From assembly GCA_016794985.1 (NCBI GenBank), contig JAEUIQ010000079.1:43460-107459 (forward strand): a stretch of DNA of 64,000 bases, given 5' to 3'. This DNA is from Planctomycetaceae bacterium. GTDB taxonomy: Bacteria > Planctomycetota > Planctomycetia > Pirellulales > Pirellulaceae. This document shows positions 45,844 through 55,451 of this stretch, in pieces. Position 1 is the first letter of the stretch. Each line of letters begins with the position of its first letter. A program made the position numbers and the translations under genes. A model generated the notes under the pieces. It was not told the origin of the DNA. It saw nothing but the letters and a program-made list of their open reading frames with translations, and did no database searches.

Positions 45844-47367
45844 TTGCAGGAATCCAACACCGCGCTTGAACCGAAGCGACCCAAGGTGGGTTGGCTTTCC
45901 GAGGACTGGACGGCGGCGGTATTGGGGTTTGTTTGTTTTCTGTTGGCATTGGCCACCGCGTGGTACTCGGCTCCCGCGGACTTCAAGTGGCGGGCCGACG
46001 AAGCTCCCAAGGGAACCAAGTGGACACACGTCTTGAAACCCTATTTGGGCAGTGGCGGGGCGTGGTCACATGACCCACGTCAATGTTTGTGGAGCAACCA
46101 ATTCGAGCCAGCTGCGAATCCCAGCGCAGCAATCACTACGAAAGCCGAGACCTACTGGCCGGGGTTGATTGGCGCCGCGGCTATGTTAAGTGTGTTTTCT
46201 GCCATCGGCGCCGCGCTACGAGGCGAGCGCATGACGAAGTTCTTCCCGGCGTTCTGCCCAATATTTCTGCTCGCCGTGTTGGCGATGGTCATGGCCAAAC
46301 AGGAATCGATCCGGGCGTTAGGGCTCGAATATGTTTTGTGGGCTGTGTTGTTGGGTTTGCTGATCAGCAATAGCATCGGAACACCGACCTCGTGGCGTCC
46401 TGCGGTAATGGCGGAGCTGTATATCAAGTTGGGTCTCGTCATGCTCGGAGCCGAAGTGCTATTTGGTACGCTCGTCGTGTATGGAGTGCGCGGCATTTTT
46501 GTGGCTTGGGTCGTGACGCCGATCGTGTTGATTTCGACCTATTTGTTCGGGCAGTACGTCTTGAAGATGTCGAGCCGTACTCTGAATATTGTGATTTCCG
46601 CCGACATGAGTGTGTGCGGAGTTTCGGCGGCCATCGCGACCGCTGCCGCATGCCGTGCCAAACGCGACGAACTTTCGTTGGCAATTGGTTTGTCTTTGGC
46701 ATTTACGATGGTCATGATGGTCGTTCTGCCACAGATTTGTTCCTGGCTTGATTTATCTCCCATCGTTGCAGGTGCCTGGATTGGCGGCACCATTGATTCC
46801 ACCGGAGCGGTTGCAGCGGCAGGTACGATGGTCGGCGAGCAAGCGCGAGAAGCAGCGGTCATGATCAAAATGATCCAAAACACTTTGATCGGTGTGATCG
46901 CTCTTGCCGTTGCGACTTACTGGGCGACCGTGGTCGAACCGCAAGCCGAGTCTGAATCGGACGGAGGAAATGTACCCAACAAGTCCAATGCCGCTCCGCG
47001 GAATTCGCCGGGACTTTCGGAAATTTGGCGTCGGTTCCCCAAGTTCATCTTAGGTTTTTTGGCGGTATCGCTCGTGGCCTCCTGGATCGTGGAGCAAGGG
47101 GCTTTTGAAAACCTGTGGTTGAAAGACGCCGTCCAAGGCGGTGTAACCGTGTCGTTGCGGAATTGGCTCTTCTGTCTGGGATTCGTGTGCATCGGTTTGG
47201 ATTCGAACCTGCGGTCGTTCCTACCGCACCTGCGCACGGGCAAACCAGTAGTACTGTACGTGGTTGGGCAATCGCTCAATTTGGTACTCACCTTGGCGAT
47301 GGCCTACCTGATGTTCGAGGTCCTGGCACCAAACCCCGAGGTGATGGATGCGGGAGGTTCTCCATGA
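45844..47367 (+). CDS. YeiH/UPF0324-family membrane transporter
   Basis: 507 residues, TTG start supported by GGAGGAG upstream. About 11-13 membrane segments; the family segments YIKLGLVMLGAEVLFG, SADMSVCGVSAAIATAAA and WIGGTIDSTGAVAAAG are recognisable from the conserved hypothetical 698 (YeiH) family, sometimes annotated as putative sulfate exporters. The protein is longer than the usual ~350 because of an N-terminal outer loop (residues ~45-100) and a loop near 370-390. The stop overlaps the start of the next gene (ATGA at 47364-47367). Confidence 0.8.
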   Translation: MQESNTALEPKRPKVGWLSEDWTAAVLGFVCFLLALATAWYSAPADFKWRADEAPKGTKWTHVLKPYLGSGGAWSHDPRQCLWSNQFEPAANPSAAITTKAETYWPGLIGAAAMLSVFSAIGAALRGERMTKFFPAFCPIFLLAVLAMVMAKQESIRALGLEYVLWAVLLGLLISNSIGTPTSWRPAVMAELYIKLGLVMLGAEVLFGTLVVYGVRGIFVAWVVTPIVLISTYLFGQYVLKMSSRTLNIVISADMSVCGVSAAIATAAACRAKRDELSLAIGLSLAFTMVMMVVLPQICSWLDLSPIVAGAWIGGTIDSTGAVAAAGTMVGEQAREAAVMIKMIQNTLIGVIALAVATYWATVVEPQAESESDGGNVPNKSNAAPRNSPGLSEIWRRFPKFILGFLAVSLVASWIVEQGAFENLWLKDAVQGGVTVSLRNWLFCLGFVCIGLDSNLRSFLPHLRTGKPVVLYVVGQSLNLVLTLAMAYLMFEVLAPNPEVMDAGGSP

Positions 47368-47561
47368 AATCGTCAGCGAAATGGTGGCGTTTGATGGGAG
47401 GCGCCGTTCTACTGTATGGCTTTTGGGGCTACGCCTGTCCTTGGCTGCTGAGATTTCCTTTTTTTGCGGCACACCGAGAATTGGTACGGGAAGAGAAGAT
47501 TTCTGCCGGCGCGATCTTTTACACAGATCTGGAAAAGTATCCCGGAAAGCCCCCACGATGA
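47364..47561 (+). CDS. Small membrane protein coupled to the YeiH-type and ThiF-like genes
   Basis: 65 residues. Its ATG overlaps the YeiH-type stop (ATGA at 47364) and its TGA overlaps the next start (ATGA at 47558), so three genes are translationally chained. A lysine/arginine start is followed by a hydrophobic stretch (about 11-30), then a charged tail containing HRELVREEKISAGAIFYTD. No family recognised. The double coupling makes a real gene likely, and its position suggests it assists the transporter. Confidence 0.7.
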   Translation: MKSSAKWWRLMGGAVLLYGFWGYACPWLLRFPFFAAHRELVREEKISAGAIFYTDLEKYPGKPPR

Positions 47562-48601
47562 CGACCCCGCTGGCAGAATTCGATCGCTATCGGAAACAAG
47601 TCGCGTTTGCGGCCTGGGGTTCGTCCAGTCAACAACGCTTCTCGCAAGCCTCGGTGTTGGTGGTGGGATGTGGAGCTTTAGGAACCGCTCAAGCGAATTT
47701 ATTGACTAGAGCTGGGATCGGTCGTTTGGTGTTGGCTGATCGCGACTTTGTGGATCTCTCGAACCTGCAAAGACAAACCTTGTTTGACGAACAAGACGTC
47801 GCCGACCTCTTGCCGAAAGCGATCGCCGCCGCTCGTCGACTCCAACGAATCAATTCACAAGTTAGCGTAGAACCAATTGTCGCGGACGTGACCTGCGACA
47901 ACGTTGTGGAGTTGGTGCGGTCGGTGGATTTGGTGCTCGATGGTACAGATAACTTCGAAACTCGTTTCTTACTCAACGAAGCCTGTTGGCAAGAACGAAA
48001 GCCGTGGGTTTATGGAGGCTGTCTGGGCGCTGACGGACAATCCATGACCATTGTTCCTGGGCAGACCGCTTGTTTTGCATGTTTAATGCCCGAAGGCACA
48101 CCGGCGGCGGGGACGATGCCAACCTGCGACACAGGCGGAGTCTTGGGAACGATCATCCAAATGGTGGCTGCGGTTCAGGTCAGTGAAGCCATGAAGATAC
48201 TGGGTGGCTGTGTGGAGCAGATCAGTCGGACATTGACGGTCATCGATAGTTGGAACCTCCGATTTCGTACGCTGAGCTTGGAAAAATTAGCAAGTCGTGG
48301 TTGCGGAGTTTGTCGCGAGGGTCGTCGCGATTGGTTAACCGGAGCCCGAACCACACAAACTCATGTCCTTTGCGGCAGGAACTCGGTTCAATTGCGAGTC
48401 CCATTGGCGAGGCCGTGGGATCTGGCCGACTTGGAACGGCAGATGGAGCCGCATGGAAGTGTGGTGAGAAACGCCTATCTATTAAAATTGGTTAGTACCG
48501 AATTCACTCTGACGGTGTTCCCAGATGGACGAGTGATTGCCACGGGTACGGAAGATCCTGCGATTGCGCGGACCTGGGTCCGCCAAACGATTGGTTTATA
48601 A
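47558..48601 (+). CDS. ThiF/MoeB-family adenylyltransferase (E1-like)
   Basis: 347 residues from the ATG that overlaps the previous stop. E1-like enzymes adenylate the C-terminus of sulfur-carrier proteins (ThiS, MoaD). The ATP loop GCGALG is at 38-43, DGTDNFETR at 128-136, and the zinc pairs CFAC (172-175) and CGVC (249-252) are present, with a candidate active cysteine at 190 (PTCDTGG). The C-terminal ~80 residues (FPDGRVIATGTEDPAIART) form the extra domain found in several ThiF-type proteins. No ThiS or MoaD gene is adjacent; the link to the transporter operon hints at sulfur handling. Confidence 0.85.
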   Translation: MTTPLAEFDRYRKQVAFAAWGSSSQQRFSQASVLVVGCGALGTAQANLLTRAGIGRLVLADRDFVDLSNLQRQTLFDEQDVADLLPKAIAAARRLQRINSQVSVEPIVADVTCDNVVELVRSVDLVLDGTDNFETRFLLNEACWQERKPWVYGGCLGADGQSMTIVPGQTACFACLMPEGTPAAGTMPTCDTGGVLGTIIQMVAAVQVSEAMKILGGCVEQISRTLTVIDSWNLRFRTLSLEKLASRGCGVCREGRRDWLTGARTTQTHVLCGRNSVQLRVPLARPWDLADLERQMEPHGSVVRNAYLLKLVSTEFTLTVFPDGRVIATGTEDPAIARTWVRQTIGL

Positions 48602-48721
48602 GAGTTCGCTCGATCTGGGCAAGCGAGTGATCGGGCGATGACTTGCAGATTCGAAAGTTCGCAGATAATCTAGAGTCCGATTCGGGACTTTTCTGGACAC
48701 CACTTCCTTTGGATTCGTTCG

Positions 48722-49090
48722 ATGTCGCAGCCATACAACAAGCCTCCTTATGCGGGCGGGTACAACCCTTACAACTCGCCAACACCTGGCCCGGGAGTTC
48801 CCTATGGCCGTCCGGGCGAACCGCATCGTGGTACCACGATTCTAGTCTTGGGGATTCTCGGGCTTTTGATGTGTCCGATACTTGGCGTGATTGCTTGGGT
48901 CATGGCTCGGACCGACATGCCCAAAATCGATTCTGGGCAAATGGACCCAGAAGGGCGTGGGACGACTCAGGCAGGTATGATTTGCGGAATCATTGCAACG
49001 GTGCTGTTGGTGCTTCAGTTATTGGCGGTCTGTGCTTACTTCGCGATTATATTTGCTGTGGTTGGCGGAGCTGCCGCGGGCGGAATGTAA
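48722..49090 (+). CDS. DUF4190-type two-helix membrane protein (copy 1)
   Basis: 122 residues, ATG start. A Pro/Tyr/Gly-rich N-terminus (about 1-36) precedes two membrane segments separated by MARTDMPKIDSGQMDPEGRGTTQAGM, the typical loop of DUF4190. The function of the family is unknown. A paralogue follows 128 bases downstream. Confidence 0.8.
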   Translation: MSQPYNKPPYAGGYNPYNSPTPGPGVPYGRPGEPHRGTTILVLGILGLLMCPILGVIAWVMARTDMPKIDSGQMDPEGRGTTQAGMICGIIATVLLVLQLLAVCAYFAIIFAVVGGAAAGGM

Positions 49091-49218
49091 AGGTTAGGGC
49101 ACGTCACCGGGACTCGGTGGATCTCAACTGGTTGGTGATGTTTGTCCGTGACACCGGTTGAATCACCCCATCGATTGGTTCCCTGCGACACGACCTGAAT
49201 TCAGCTGAAGTACACACA

Positions 49219-49563
49219 ATGTCACACCCTCCCAATCGTCCTCCCAAGATCGTTGGTTACAATCCGTATGACGTCACGTACACGCGACCTTCGGGAACGA
49301 ATGGTCCGTTGGGTGAACCGCATCGCGGAAATACCATTCTTGTCTTTGGCATCTTGGGAATTTTGCTGTGCCCGATTTTCGGCTTGGTGGCCTGGACGAT
49401 GGCTCAAGAAGATCTGCCGAAGATCAACTCGGGCCGCATGGACCCCGCCGGGCGAGGCACGACACACGCCGGGATGATTTGTGGGATAATCTCGTCGCTT
49501 TTGTTGATCTTCCAGCTCGCCATCGGGCTGTGTTTTTTGTTGGCTATCTTTTCGGGTCGCTGA
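49219..49563 (+). CDS. DUF4190-type two-helix membrane protein (copy 2)
   Basis: 114 residues, ATG start. It is clearly a duplicate of the gene upstream: the EPHRG(T/N)TILV start of the first helix, the KI(D/N)SG(Q/R)MDP loop and the GTT(Q/H)AGMICGII second helix all match. The N-terminal proline-rich part has diverged. Both probably sit in the inner membrane. Confidence 0.8.
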   Translation: MSHPPNRPPKIVGYNPYDVTYTRPSGTNGPLGEPHRGNTILVFGILGILLCPIFGLVAWTMAQEDLPKINSGRMDPAGRGTTHAGMICGIISSLLLIFQLAIGLCFLLAIFSGR

Positions 49564-49632
49564 TTCGAAACTCGCGTCAGCCGTGGTCGGCCTGAGCGAG
49601 GAACTGTTGACCTGCGAAAGAATGTCGACCTC

Positions 49633-50637
49633 ATGGGTGACCTAAAAACAGATTCGGCCCCAGCACCGCTGGCTTCAGACCAGGGTTCTCCTCAACCTCG
49701 CCCTCTGTCCGTAGGTTGGGGCGTGTTGACGATCGTCATGACCTTGGTAGGCTGGTCCAGCATTCCCTTGTTTCTCCGTTACTTCTCATCGCACATTGAC
49801 CCATGGACCAGCAACGGCTGGCGATATGGTGCGAGCGCCTTGTTTTGGGCGCCGGTCTTGTTGGTCACTGCGATTTGTGGTCGTTGGCCGGTTGGGTTGT
49901 GGCGGGCGGCGCTGATCCCGAGTGCCATCAATATTTGTGGCCAAACTTGTTTTGTTTGGGCTCATTATCAAATTGAACCGGGCTTGCTGACGTTTGGATT
50001 GCGGAGCCAAATACTATTCGCAGCCATTGGGGCCTATCTACTATTTCCTCAAGAACGGGCAGTGATTCGGTCCGTCGGTTACTTGGCGGGCGCGATGATG
50101 GTATTGATCGGCACCAGCGGTTCAGTGCTGTGGAGTCCACAATCGATCGATTGGACTCGCTTGTCCGGTATCGGATTGGCAATCGCCAGCGGTGGTTTGT
50201 TCGCGTGTTACGCCTTGTCTGTGCGAAAGTATTTGCCTCACATCAATTCCGTTATGGCCTTCGCTGCCATTAGTCAAATGACCGCAGCGGCGATGGTCGG
50301 GCTGATGTTTTTGTGGGGCGAGAGATTTGGTGCCGATGCTTGGGACTTGACTCGCGAGCAATTTGTTTGGCTCTTGATGTCGGCCTTGATCGGCATCGCC
50401 TTAGGTCATGTATTTTACTACATGTCAATCGCTCGGCTGGGAGTCGCCGTATCGGCTGGTGTCTTGCAATTGCAGCCATTTTTGGTCGCCGTTGCGTCTT
50501 ATCTTTTATTTGGCGAAGTACTGCGGGCGGCACAATGGTCCAGCGGTGCCGTGGCAGTAGGTGGGGCGTTGCTAATGCTGGGCATTCAACTTCAGATGAG
50601 CCGCCGCAACAACAAGACCTCGTCCCAAGCGGCCTGA
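49633..50637 (+). CDS. EamA/DMT-family transporter
   Basis: 334 residues, ATG start. About ten membrane segments arranged as two homologous EamA halves (first half from about 28, second from about 185), after a short hydrophilic N-terminus. The family exports or imports small metabolites such as amino acids or nucleotide sugars; no substrate can be assigned. It converges with the alcohol dehydrogenase gene. Confidence 0.88.
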   Translation: MGDLKTDSAPAPLASDQGSPQPRPLSVGWGVLTIVMTLVGWSSIPLFLRYFSSHIDPWTSNGWRYGASALFWAPVLLVTAICGRWPVGLWRAALIPSAINICGQTCFVWAHYQIEPGLLTFGLRSQILFAAIGAYLLFPQERAVIRSVGYLAGAMMVLIGTSGSVLWSPQSIDWTRLSGIGLAIASGGLFACYALSVRKYLPHINSVMAFAAISQMTAAAMVGLMFLWGERFGADAWDLTREQFVWLLMSALIGIALGHVFYYMSIARLGVAVSAGVLQLQPFLVAVASYLLFGEVLRAAQWSSGAVAVGGALLMLGIQLQMSRRNNKTSSQAA

Positions 50638-50660
50638 TGCTCGTGGGCAACGCACCCGTC

Positions 50661-51686
50661 TTACCCGACGGCGACCATCGCTTTTAAGACTTGTTCTTCC
50701 GGTCGCAAGAATCTGGGAAAATCGTCCACAATCGTGGCCAACGAACTTCGGTGTGTGATCCAAGGAGTGGTGTTGATCTCACCGGCACTTATCCAGCGAA
50801 TGATCGCCTGGAAGTCGGCTGGCATCGCGTTGCGACTGGCCAACAAGGTGATTTCGCGTCGATGCAGCAACGGATGCGGAAATGAAATGATTTGCGATGT
50901 AATTCCAACATAGACCAAACGTCCAGTAAAAGCCACCAACTCTAACGCTTGTCCCATCGATTGATGATTGCCTGTTGCATCGATCACAACTTCGGCTAGA
51001 TTCCCTTCGGTGGCCTGCGCTAGGACTTCGACATGTGCGCCATCGGGCTGGACCAGAATCGTCTCGGGTACCCCCAAGACCTGTTGGCAAAAATCGAGTC
51101 GATCTTGCCGTACATCCAACATGATGCATCGACACCCTGCCAAACGAACAAACTCCCAAACCGCCAACCCAATCGGTCCGGCCCCCACGATGACCACGGT
51201 CTCACCCGCTTGTGGGTTACCACGTTGAACCGCATGAAAGCCGATGGCCAGGGTTTCCACCAAAGCCAATTGATCGAACTGCAAGTCGTTTCCAACATGC
51301 AACTTGCGTGCAGGCAAGATCAAACGTTCGCACAATCCTCCGTCGCGATGCACACCAATGACCTGCAAGTCATTACAGCAGTTGCTGCGACCCCTCCGCG
51401 AGGCAAAGCTGTCCGGGTTGTTCATGTACGGTTCAACGCTGCAGCGATCACCCAATTTCAACCCTGTGACCCCATCGCCACATTCCAAAACCTCAACGCC
51501 TAGTTCATGACCCCATATACGTGGGTAACTAAAGAACGGCATTTTGCCCATGTATCCCGAATAATCCGTGCCACAAATGCCAACTTGATGAACGCGAAGC
51601 AGGGCCTCGCCGGGGCCGGGTCGTCCCGGTTCATTAACGTCAACTCGTTCAATTTGGTGGGGGGCGGCGAAACGGACGGCTTGCAT
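50661..51686 (-). CDS. Zinc-binding alcohol dehydrogenase family protein
   Basis: 341 residues from the ATG at 51686, where the family normally begins; the ATG at 51728 would add 14 residues. A medium-chain dehydrogenase: catalytic zinc ligands Cys38 (GICGTD) and His60/Glu61 (GHE), and a Rossmann loop GAGPIG in the middle. The structural-zinc lobe aligns with the RRGRxNCC type of sugar-acid or threonine dehydrogenases, but the first cysteines of that site are replaced (region 87-104), so that zinc is probably not bound. Substrate unknown. Confidence 0.85.
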   Translation of the reverse strand: MQAVRFAAPHQIERVDVNEPGRPGPGEALLRVHQVGICGTDYSGYMGKMPFFSYPRIWGHELGVEVLECGDGVTGLKLGDRCSVEPYMNNPDSFASRRGRSNCCNDLQVIGVHRDGGLCERLILPARKLHVGNDLQFDQLALVETLAIGFHAVQRGNPQAGETVVIVGAGPIGLAVWEFVRLAGCRCIMLDVRQDRLDFCQQVLGVPETILVQPDGAHVEVLAQATEGNLAEVVIDATGNHQSMGQALELVAFTGRLVYVGITSQIISFPHPLLHRREITLLASRNAMPADFQAIIRWISAGEINTTPWITHRSSLATIVDDFPRFLRPEEQVLKAMVAVG

Positions 51687-51770
51687 TGGGTTGGACGTTT
51701 CTAAAAAGATGGAAAATCGATTTGCCATTCACGTGCGCAGCGTGACCCGGACAAGGAAGACATTGGCCGA

Positions 51771-53525
51771 CTAGTAGCCTCCGGCAAAACGGCCGCGATC
51801 ACCGGCCGCTTGCTTGAGCCCGGTGGCTGGATCGATGGTCAGGATAACGGCAGAGGCAGCCGGCCTGCCGATTTGCAAATGATGTCCCCGCTGTTGCAGT
51901 TTGTCCAGGTCGGTGTTCATTTCACGCGGCACGGTCAGGCTTCCTAACTTGGCCGGTTCATGTCCAAACCAGTTGATATGATGATCGGTGCCAAATCGCG
52001 GGCTCCGCACCGCCGTCAAAGGATCCATTCCGAACACGAGCCGGTTCAGCATGACTTGGATGGAGGTTTGATCTTGTTGGTCGCCTCCGGCAACGCTAAC
52101 GGCCATTACCGGCCGGCCCTCTTTAAGAACCAAGGTGGGGGTCAAAGTGATTCGCGGACGCTTTCCGGGCGCCACCAGACTTGGGTGACCCTCCCAAGTG
52201 TGTAATCCTATCATGCGACTGCCAAGCTCCAGACCTAGGTCATTTGCGATCACACCACCCCAACCACTCGGCGTGGCCGAAACCACATTGCCCCATTGAT
52301 CGGCGACCAGACAACTCGTCGTGTCATTGCTACGGCCGCTATGGACCTTATAGTCTTGCGGCGGCAGCCCCAACACCGGTTGCATCTGCCATGGATCCCC
52401 AGGAACTTGTTGCAGCGAGGCCTGCTCCATATTGATCAACGAACGACGCATGGCGGTGTATTCGTCCGATAACAATTGCTTGATGGGCACTTCAACAAAA
52501 TGAGGATCGCCGAAGTAGGCATCTCGGTCGGCCATCGCCAGTTTGATGGACTCGATGACAAAGTGAACATAGTCGGCGGAGTTATGCCACATGGCTACCA
52601 AGTCTCGATCCTCGACCATCCGCAATGCCTGCAGCGCGTAGGGACCCTGCGTCCAAACCCCACACTTGTAGACGGTATAGCCGTGAAAGGAGACTGCCAC
52701 CGGATCGTCGATCCTAGTCACATGTTGCGCCATATCCACGTAGCGCAGCAACCCACCTTTTTCACGCGACCAAGCATCCAATTCGCGGGCGATGGGCCCT
52801 CGATAAAAATATTCCGAGACGCGACGTAGCCCAGTGATGCGATCAGAATTCGACGCTTGCTCCGCAGCGACCAAACGCTCGATCAAGCGCAAGAAGTTCT
52901 TATGATGTCGAACAAAGTCTATATCTCGCGAGTTGTCGGCGTCCCCTTGGTTGGCGTCGTTGGGCTCGGACCGATTGGCGCGCTGTCGCAGGACGTCCAA
53001 CATCGGTTGAGCGCATTCCGAGAACGTTCGAGTCCCATAACGTTCCAACGCCGTCAAACAGGCATCCAAGAAGCCGGGAACGACGACATTCGCAATGTCG
53101 TCACGACCTTGAATTTTTCCATCGCGGTGCTCTCGAAACCACTCCGGGCTCGCTAATCGAGGCGCCGCCCCAAGTCCGGCAATGACCTCGACCACTTGCC
53201 GCTTGGCATCGTATACGATGATAGGAACTTCACTTCCAAAACAGAACAGTCGATTTTCAACAACGGACTGAACCAGCATGCTCGTGACAGCAGCATCTAC
53301 GGCATTGCCACCTTGCTGCAACATCGCCAAACCGGCATCACGCGATTGGCGACTGCCCGTGACAATGGCTCCCTGCGAACCTTCCGCTAAATCACGAGCG
53401 GGATTGGAACTATCCTGCGCAGCAGAGAAATTCGTAACCCAACCAAGCGGCAAGTGGCAAGCACCAACAAGCAGCAACAGCCAAGTGATCCAGGGACGAC
53501 AATCGGGAAATCGTAGCTGAACCAT
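51771..53525 (-). CDS. Gamma-glutamyltransferase family protein
   Basis: 584 residues from the ATG at 53525, preferred because GAGGAA lies 7 bases upstream; the ATG at 53540 lacks one. A signal peptide (ITWLLLLVGACHLPLGW) directs export. The family is an Ntn-hydrolase that self-cleaves before a threonine: here Thr402 in SNDTTSCLVADQWG. GGNAVDAAVTSML near the start and PRFGTDHH-type sequence near the end are typical. It acts on gamma-glutamyl compounds such as glutathione outside the cytoplasm. The lid-loop details were not checked. Confidence 0.9.
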   Translation of the reverse strand: MVQLRFPDCRPWITWLLLLVGACHLPLGWVTNFSAAQDSSNPARDLAEGSQGAIVTGSRQSRDAGLAMLQQGGNAVDAAVTSMLVQSVVENRLFCFGSEVPIIVYDAKRQVVEVIAGLGAAPRLASPEWFREHRDGKIQGRDDIANVVVPGFLDACLTALERYGTRTFSECAQPMLDVLRQRANRSEPNDANQGDADNSRDIDFVRHHKNFLRLIERLVAAEQASNSDRITGLRRVSEYFYRGPIARELDAWSREKGGLLRYVDMAQHVTRIDDPVAVSFHGYTVYKCGVWTQGPYALQALRMVEDRDLVAMWHNSADYVHFVIESIKLAMADRDAYFGDPHFVEVPIKQLLSDEYTAMRRSLINMEQASLQQVPGDPWQMQPVLGLPPQDYKVHSGRSNDTTSCLVADQWGNVVSATPSGWGGVIANDLGLELGSRMIGLHTWEGHPSLVAPGKRPRITLTPTLVLKEGRPVMAVSVAGGDQQDQTSIQVMLNRLVFGMDPLTAVRSPRFGTDHHINWFGHEPAKLGSLTVPREMNTDLDKLQQRGHHLQIGRPAASAVILTIDPATGLKQAAGDRGRFAGGY

Positions 53526-53553
53526 GGCGCCGTTCCTCATTCAAGTAAAAGCT

Positions 53554-53853
53554 CTATTCGCGCGACAGCGGAACTTGCGGCAAATCCTGCGGCAATGGCG
53601 GAGCCAACAAGTTGGAGGGACTTGCCGTTGTCGCGGGCGCGCGAGTCGATGCCGGGGTTGGTTCCGTCTCCGCCAAGTCCGTTGGTGGAAGTCGGGAAGC
53701 CGGCGGTGCGATATGCGAAACTGACGACAGGTTCGAACCAAAGCAACCGCCTGCCATTAATGATAACAGCATTACAATCGTCCATCGATACGCACCGACA
53801 AGGAAATGGACTCGGGTGGGGAACGGATTCGTTTTGTGAGTGGTTGTCTGCAT
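53554..53853 (-). CDS. Small proline/threonine-rich lipoprotein
   Basis: 99 residues from the ATG at 53853 (GGTGG about 9 bases upstream); ATGs further up at 53871 and 53910-range codons are possible. A signal sequence ends in a lipobox LMAGGC, so the mature protein should be a lipid-anchored, disordered chain rich in Pro, Thr and Ala. No fold or function recognised. It lies 28 bases upstream of the gamma-glutamyltransferase and may be co-transcribed with it. Confidence 0.65.
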   Translation of the reverse strand: MQTTTHKTNPFPTRVHFLVGAYRWTIVMLLSLMAGGCFGSNLSSVSHIAPPASRLPPTDLAETEPTPASTRAPATTASPSNLLAPPLPQDLPQVPLSRE

Positions 53854-53960
53854 GTTTTGTCCACCATTCATGGCTAAAGTTCCGTTTTCAACAAGCTGTA
53901 CAGGTTGCAAAATTTGCCCAATGACGGCTCTAAATCCGGCCGCGTGGGCTCGAATGCTGC

Positions 53961-55286
53961 TTACCGCAGGCGCGGTGGCAACAGGATCGTCGAGTCGCTG
54001 CGGTAGTTGGATTTTCCTTGGTCGGGGGCTCCCAAGCTCGCCGAGGTCTTTTGAATCGGGAGCAAGTTCCCACTCGCTCGGATCGGCAATGCGGAGTCTG
54101 GCGTTTGCTCGGGTGCGGCCGAGGCGTCTTTGCTCAATCCGGTCCGCATTTGCTGGACATAGAAATTTTCGTCGGACTCCAACTTGGCTGTAGCCTCGCC
54201 AACGGGTCTGGCCGGTTCGAAATCGGTGTCAGGCGTTTCTAAACTGGCGAGTCGTGTGTCCATTCGCTGTTCTAGTCGAGCAACGGCAGAAGATTCCTGA
54301 CTGCCTTCTCCAACCCACTTCAACCAATCGAGTTGCAACTCGGACAAATCTTCATAGCCATATGTCTCACGCATGGCTTGGTCCCAGGCCACCGTCACGG
54401 GTAAGTTCCGCTCGTTCTGAAGGCCTCGTTCCATCAATTGAACGAATTGTCGATGACCACCTTGCGCGATTAGAAATTTTGCCACCGAGTATCCTTGAGC
54501 GTACAACGGCAGCATGTCGCTGGGATAATCCCGCATCGGGAACATCCGATTGAAGGGGATTCCTTGCCGATATTGGGGTGACAAATAACGCAAAAGCAGG
54601 GCATGGATCTTTTCGCGTTCACTGGGATGTTCGATGGTTGTGCAGGCTCCTTCATCAGCCCAACGCGGCAGACGTTGTTTGAAGTGCGACGCAAATATCG
54701 TATGCGTGACTTCGTGTGGCAGAACACTATCCAACAATCGATCCGTTGGACCAAAGACTTTCATTTCCCAATCGCTGGGCAAGTCGACGCCATTCTCGGA
54801 CAACAAGAACGAGGTTTCGCCATGAGCCTGGTTGGAAACGGTTACTTCGATTGGACAAGAGTGCGACCAGTCGGGCAGTTTGTAGCCTAACCATTGGTTC
54901 GACAACAATTCGCGATAACCTTCCGCGCGGTCGCCTACGGCTTGGGCCAACTGCGGACTCGCGGCTTGGACACGAAAGTTCTTAGTGACATAGATATTGC
55001 CTTGAAACTGGCCCATGTTCTGATAGGCCAGGACTTGTTCGTTGACCTCGCCACCTGGTTCAAGCTCGACCGGCCGGGAAAGTTCTTCCGCCTGGATCAC
55101 GGCGGCCGAATGGTAAGCCCATACGCCGGCGAGCAGGAACAACCAAAATCTCGTTACCCAGTGAGAAGAGCCTCGCGACCGCCACTGCCGCTGTCTGAAA
55201 TGCGCATTGACTAACGAACGATTGATTTCCGATGAATTATCATTCCGTCGAGAATCGTTCTCGATCGCAGTGCGGCAAGCGTCCAT
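53961..55286 (-). CDS. Secreted peptidase-MA-like zinc metalloprotease
   Basis: 441 residues from the ATG at 55286; the true start could be later, because a hydrophobic export segment (about 45-66) is preceded by 44 unusual residues. HEVTH (191-195) and RWADEG (209-213) give the two His and the Glu ligand of a gluzincin of the peptidase MA type. The C-terminal ~120 residues are low-complexity and probably disordered. A gene for a small lipoprotein follows. The substrate is unknown. Confidence 0.75.
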   Translation of the reverse strand: MDACRTAIENDSRRNDNSSEINRSLVNAHFRQRQWRSRGSSHWVTRFWLFLLAGVWAYHSAAVIQAEELSRPVELEPGGEVNEQVLAYQNMGQFQGNIYVTKNFRVQAASPQLAQAVGDRAEGYRELLSNQWLGYKLPDWSHSCPIEVTVSNQAHGETSFLLSENGVDLPSDWEMKVFGPTDRLLDSVLPHEVTHTIFASHFKQRLPRWADEGACTTIEHPSEREKIHALLLRYLSPQYRQGIPFNRMFPMRDYPSDMLPLYAQGYSVAKFLIAQGGHRQFVQLMERGLQNERNLPVTVAWDQAMRETYGYEDLSELQLDWLKWVGEGSQESSAVARLEQRMDTRLASLETPDTDFEPARPVGEATAKLESDENFYVQQMRTGLSKDASAAPEQTPDSALPIRASGNLLPIQKTSASLGAPDQGKSNYRSDSTILLPPRLR

Positions 55287-55451
55287 GCTCGCAGACTCCG
55301 TAAGATTCGTGGTGCGAGACCGCGGTCGTCGCACCAAGTTCGCGTTAATGGAAACAATCCCTGTTTCCCCGAACGGATTAGCCTAACGCAAGAGGACAAT
55401 CCTCAATAGAGAAATCGCCGCACCGTCGAAAAGTTGCTAGCGACCACTTCG

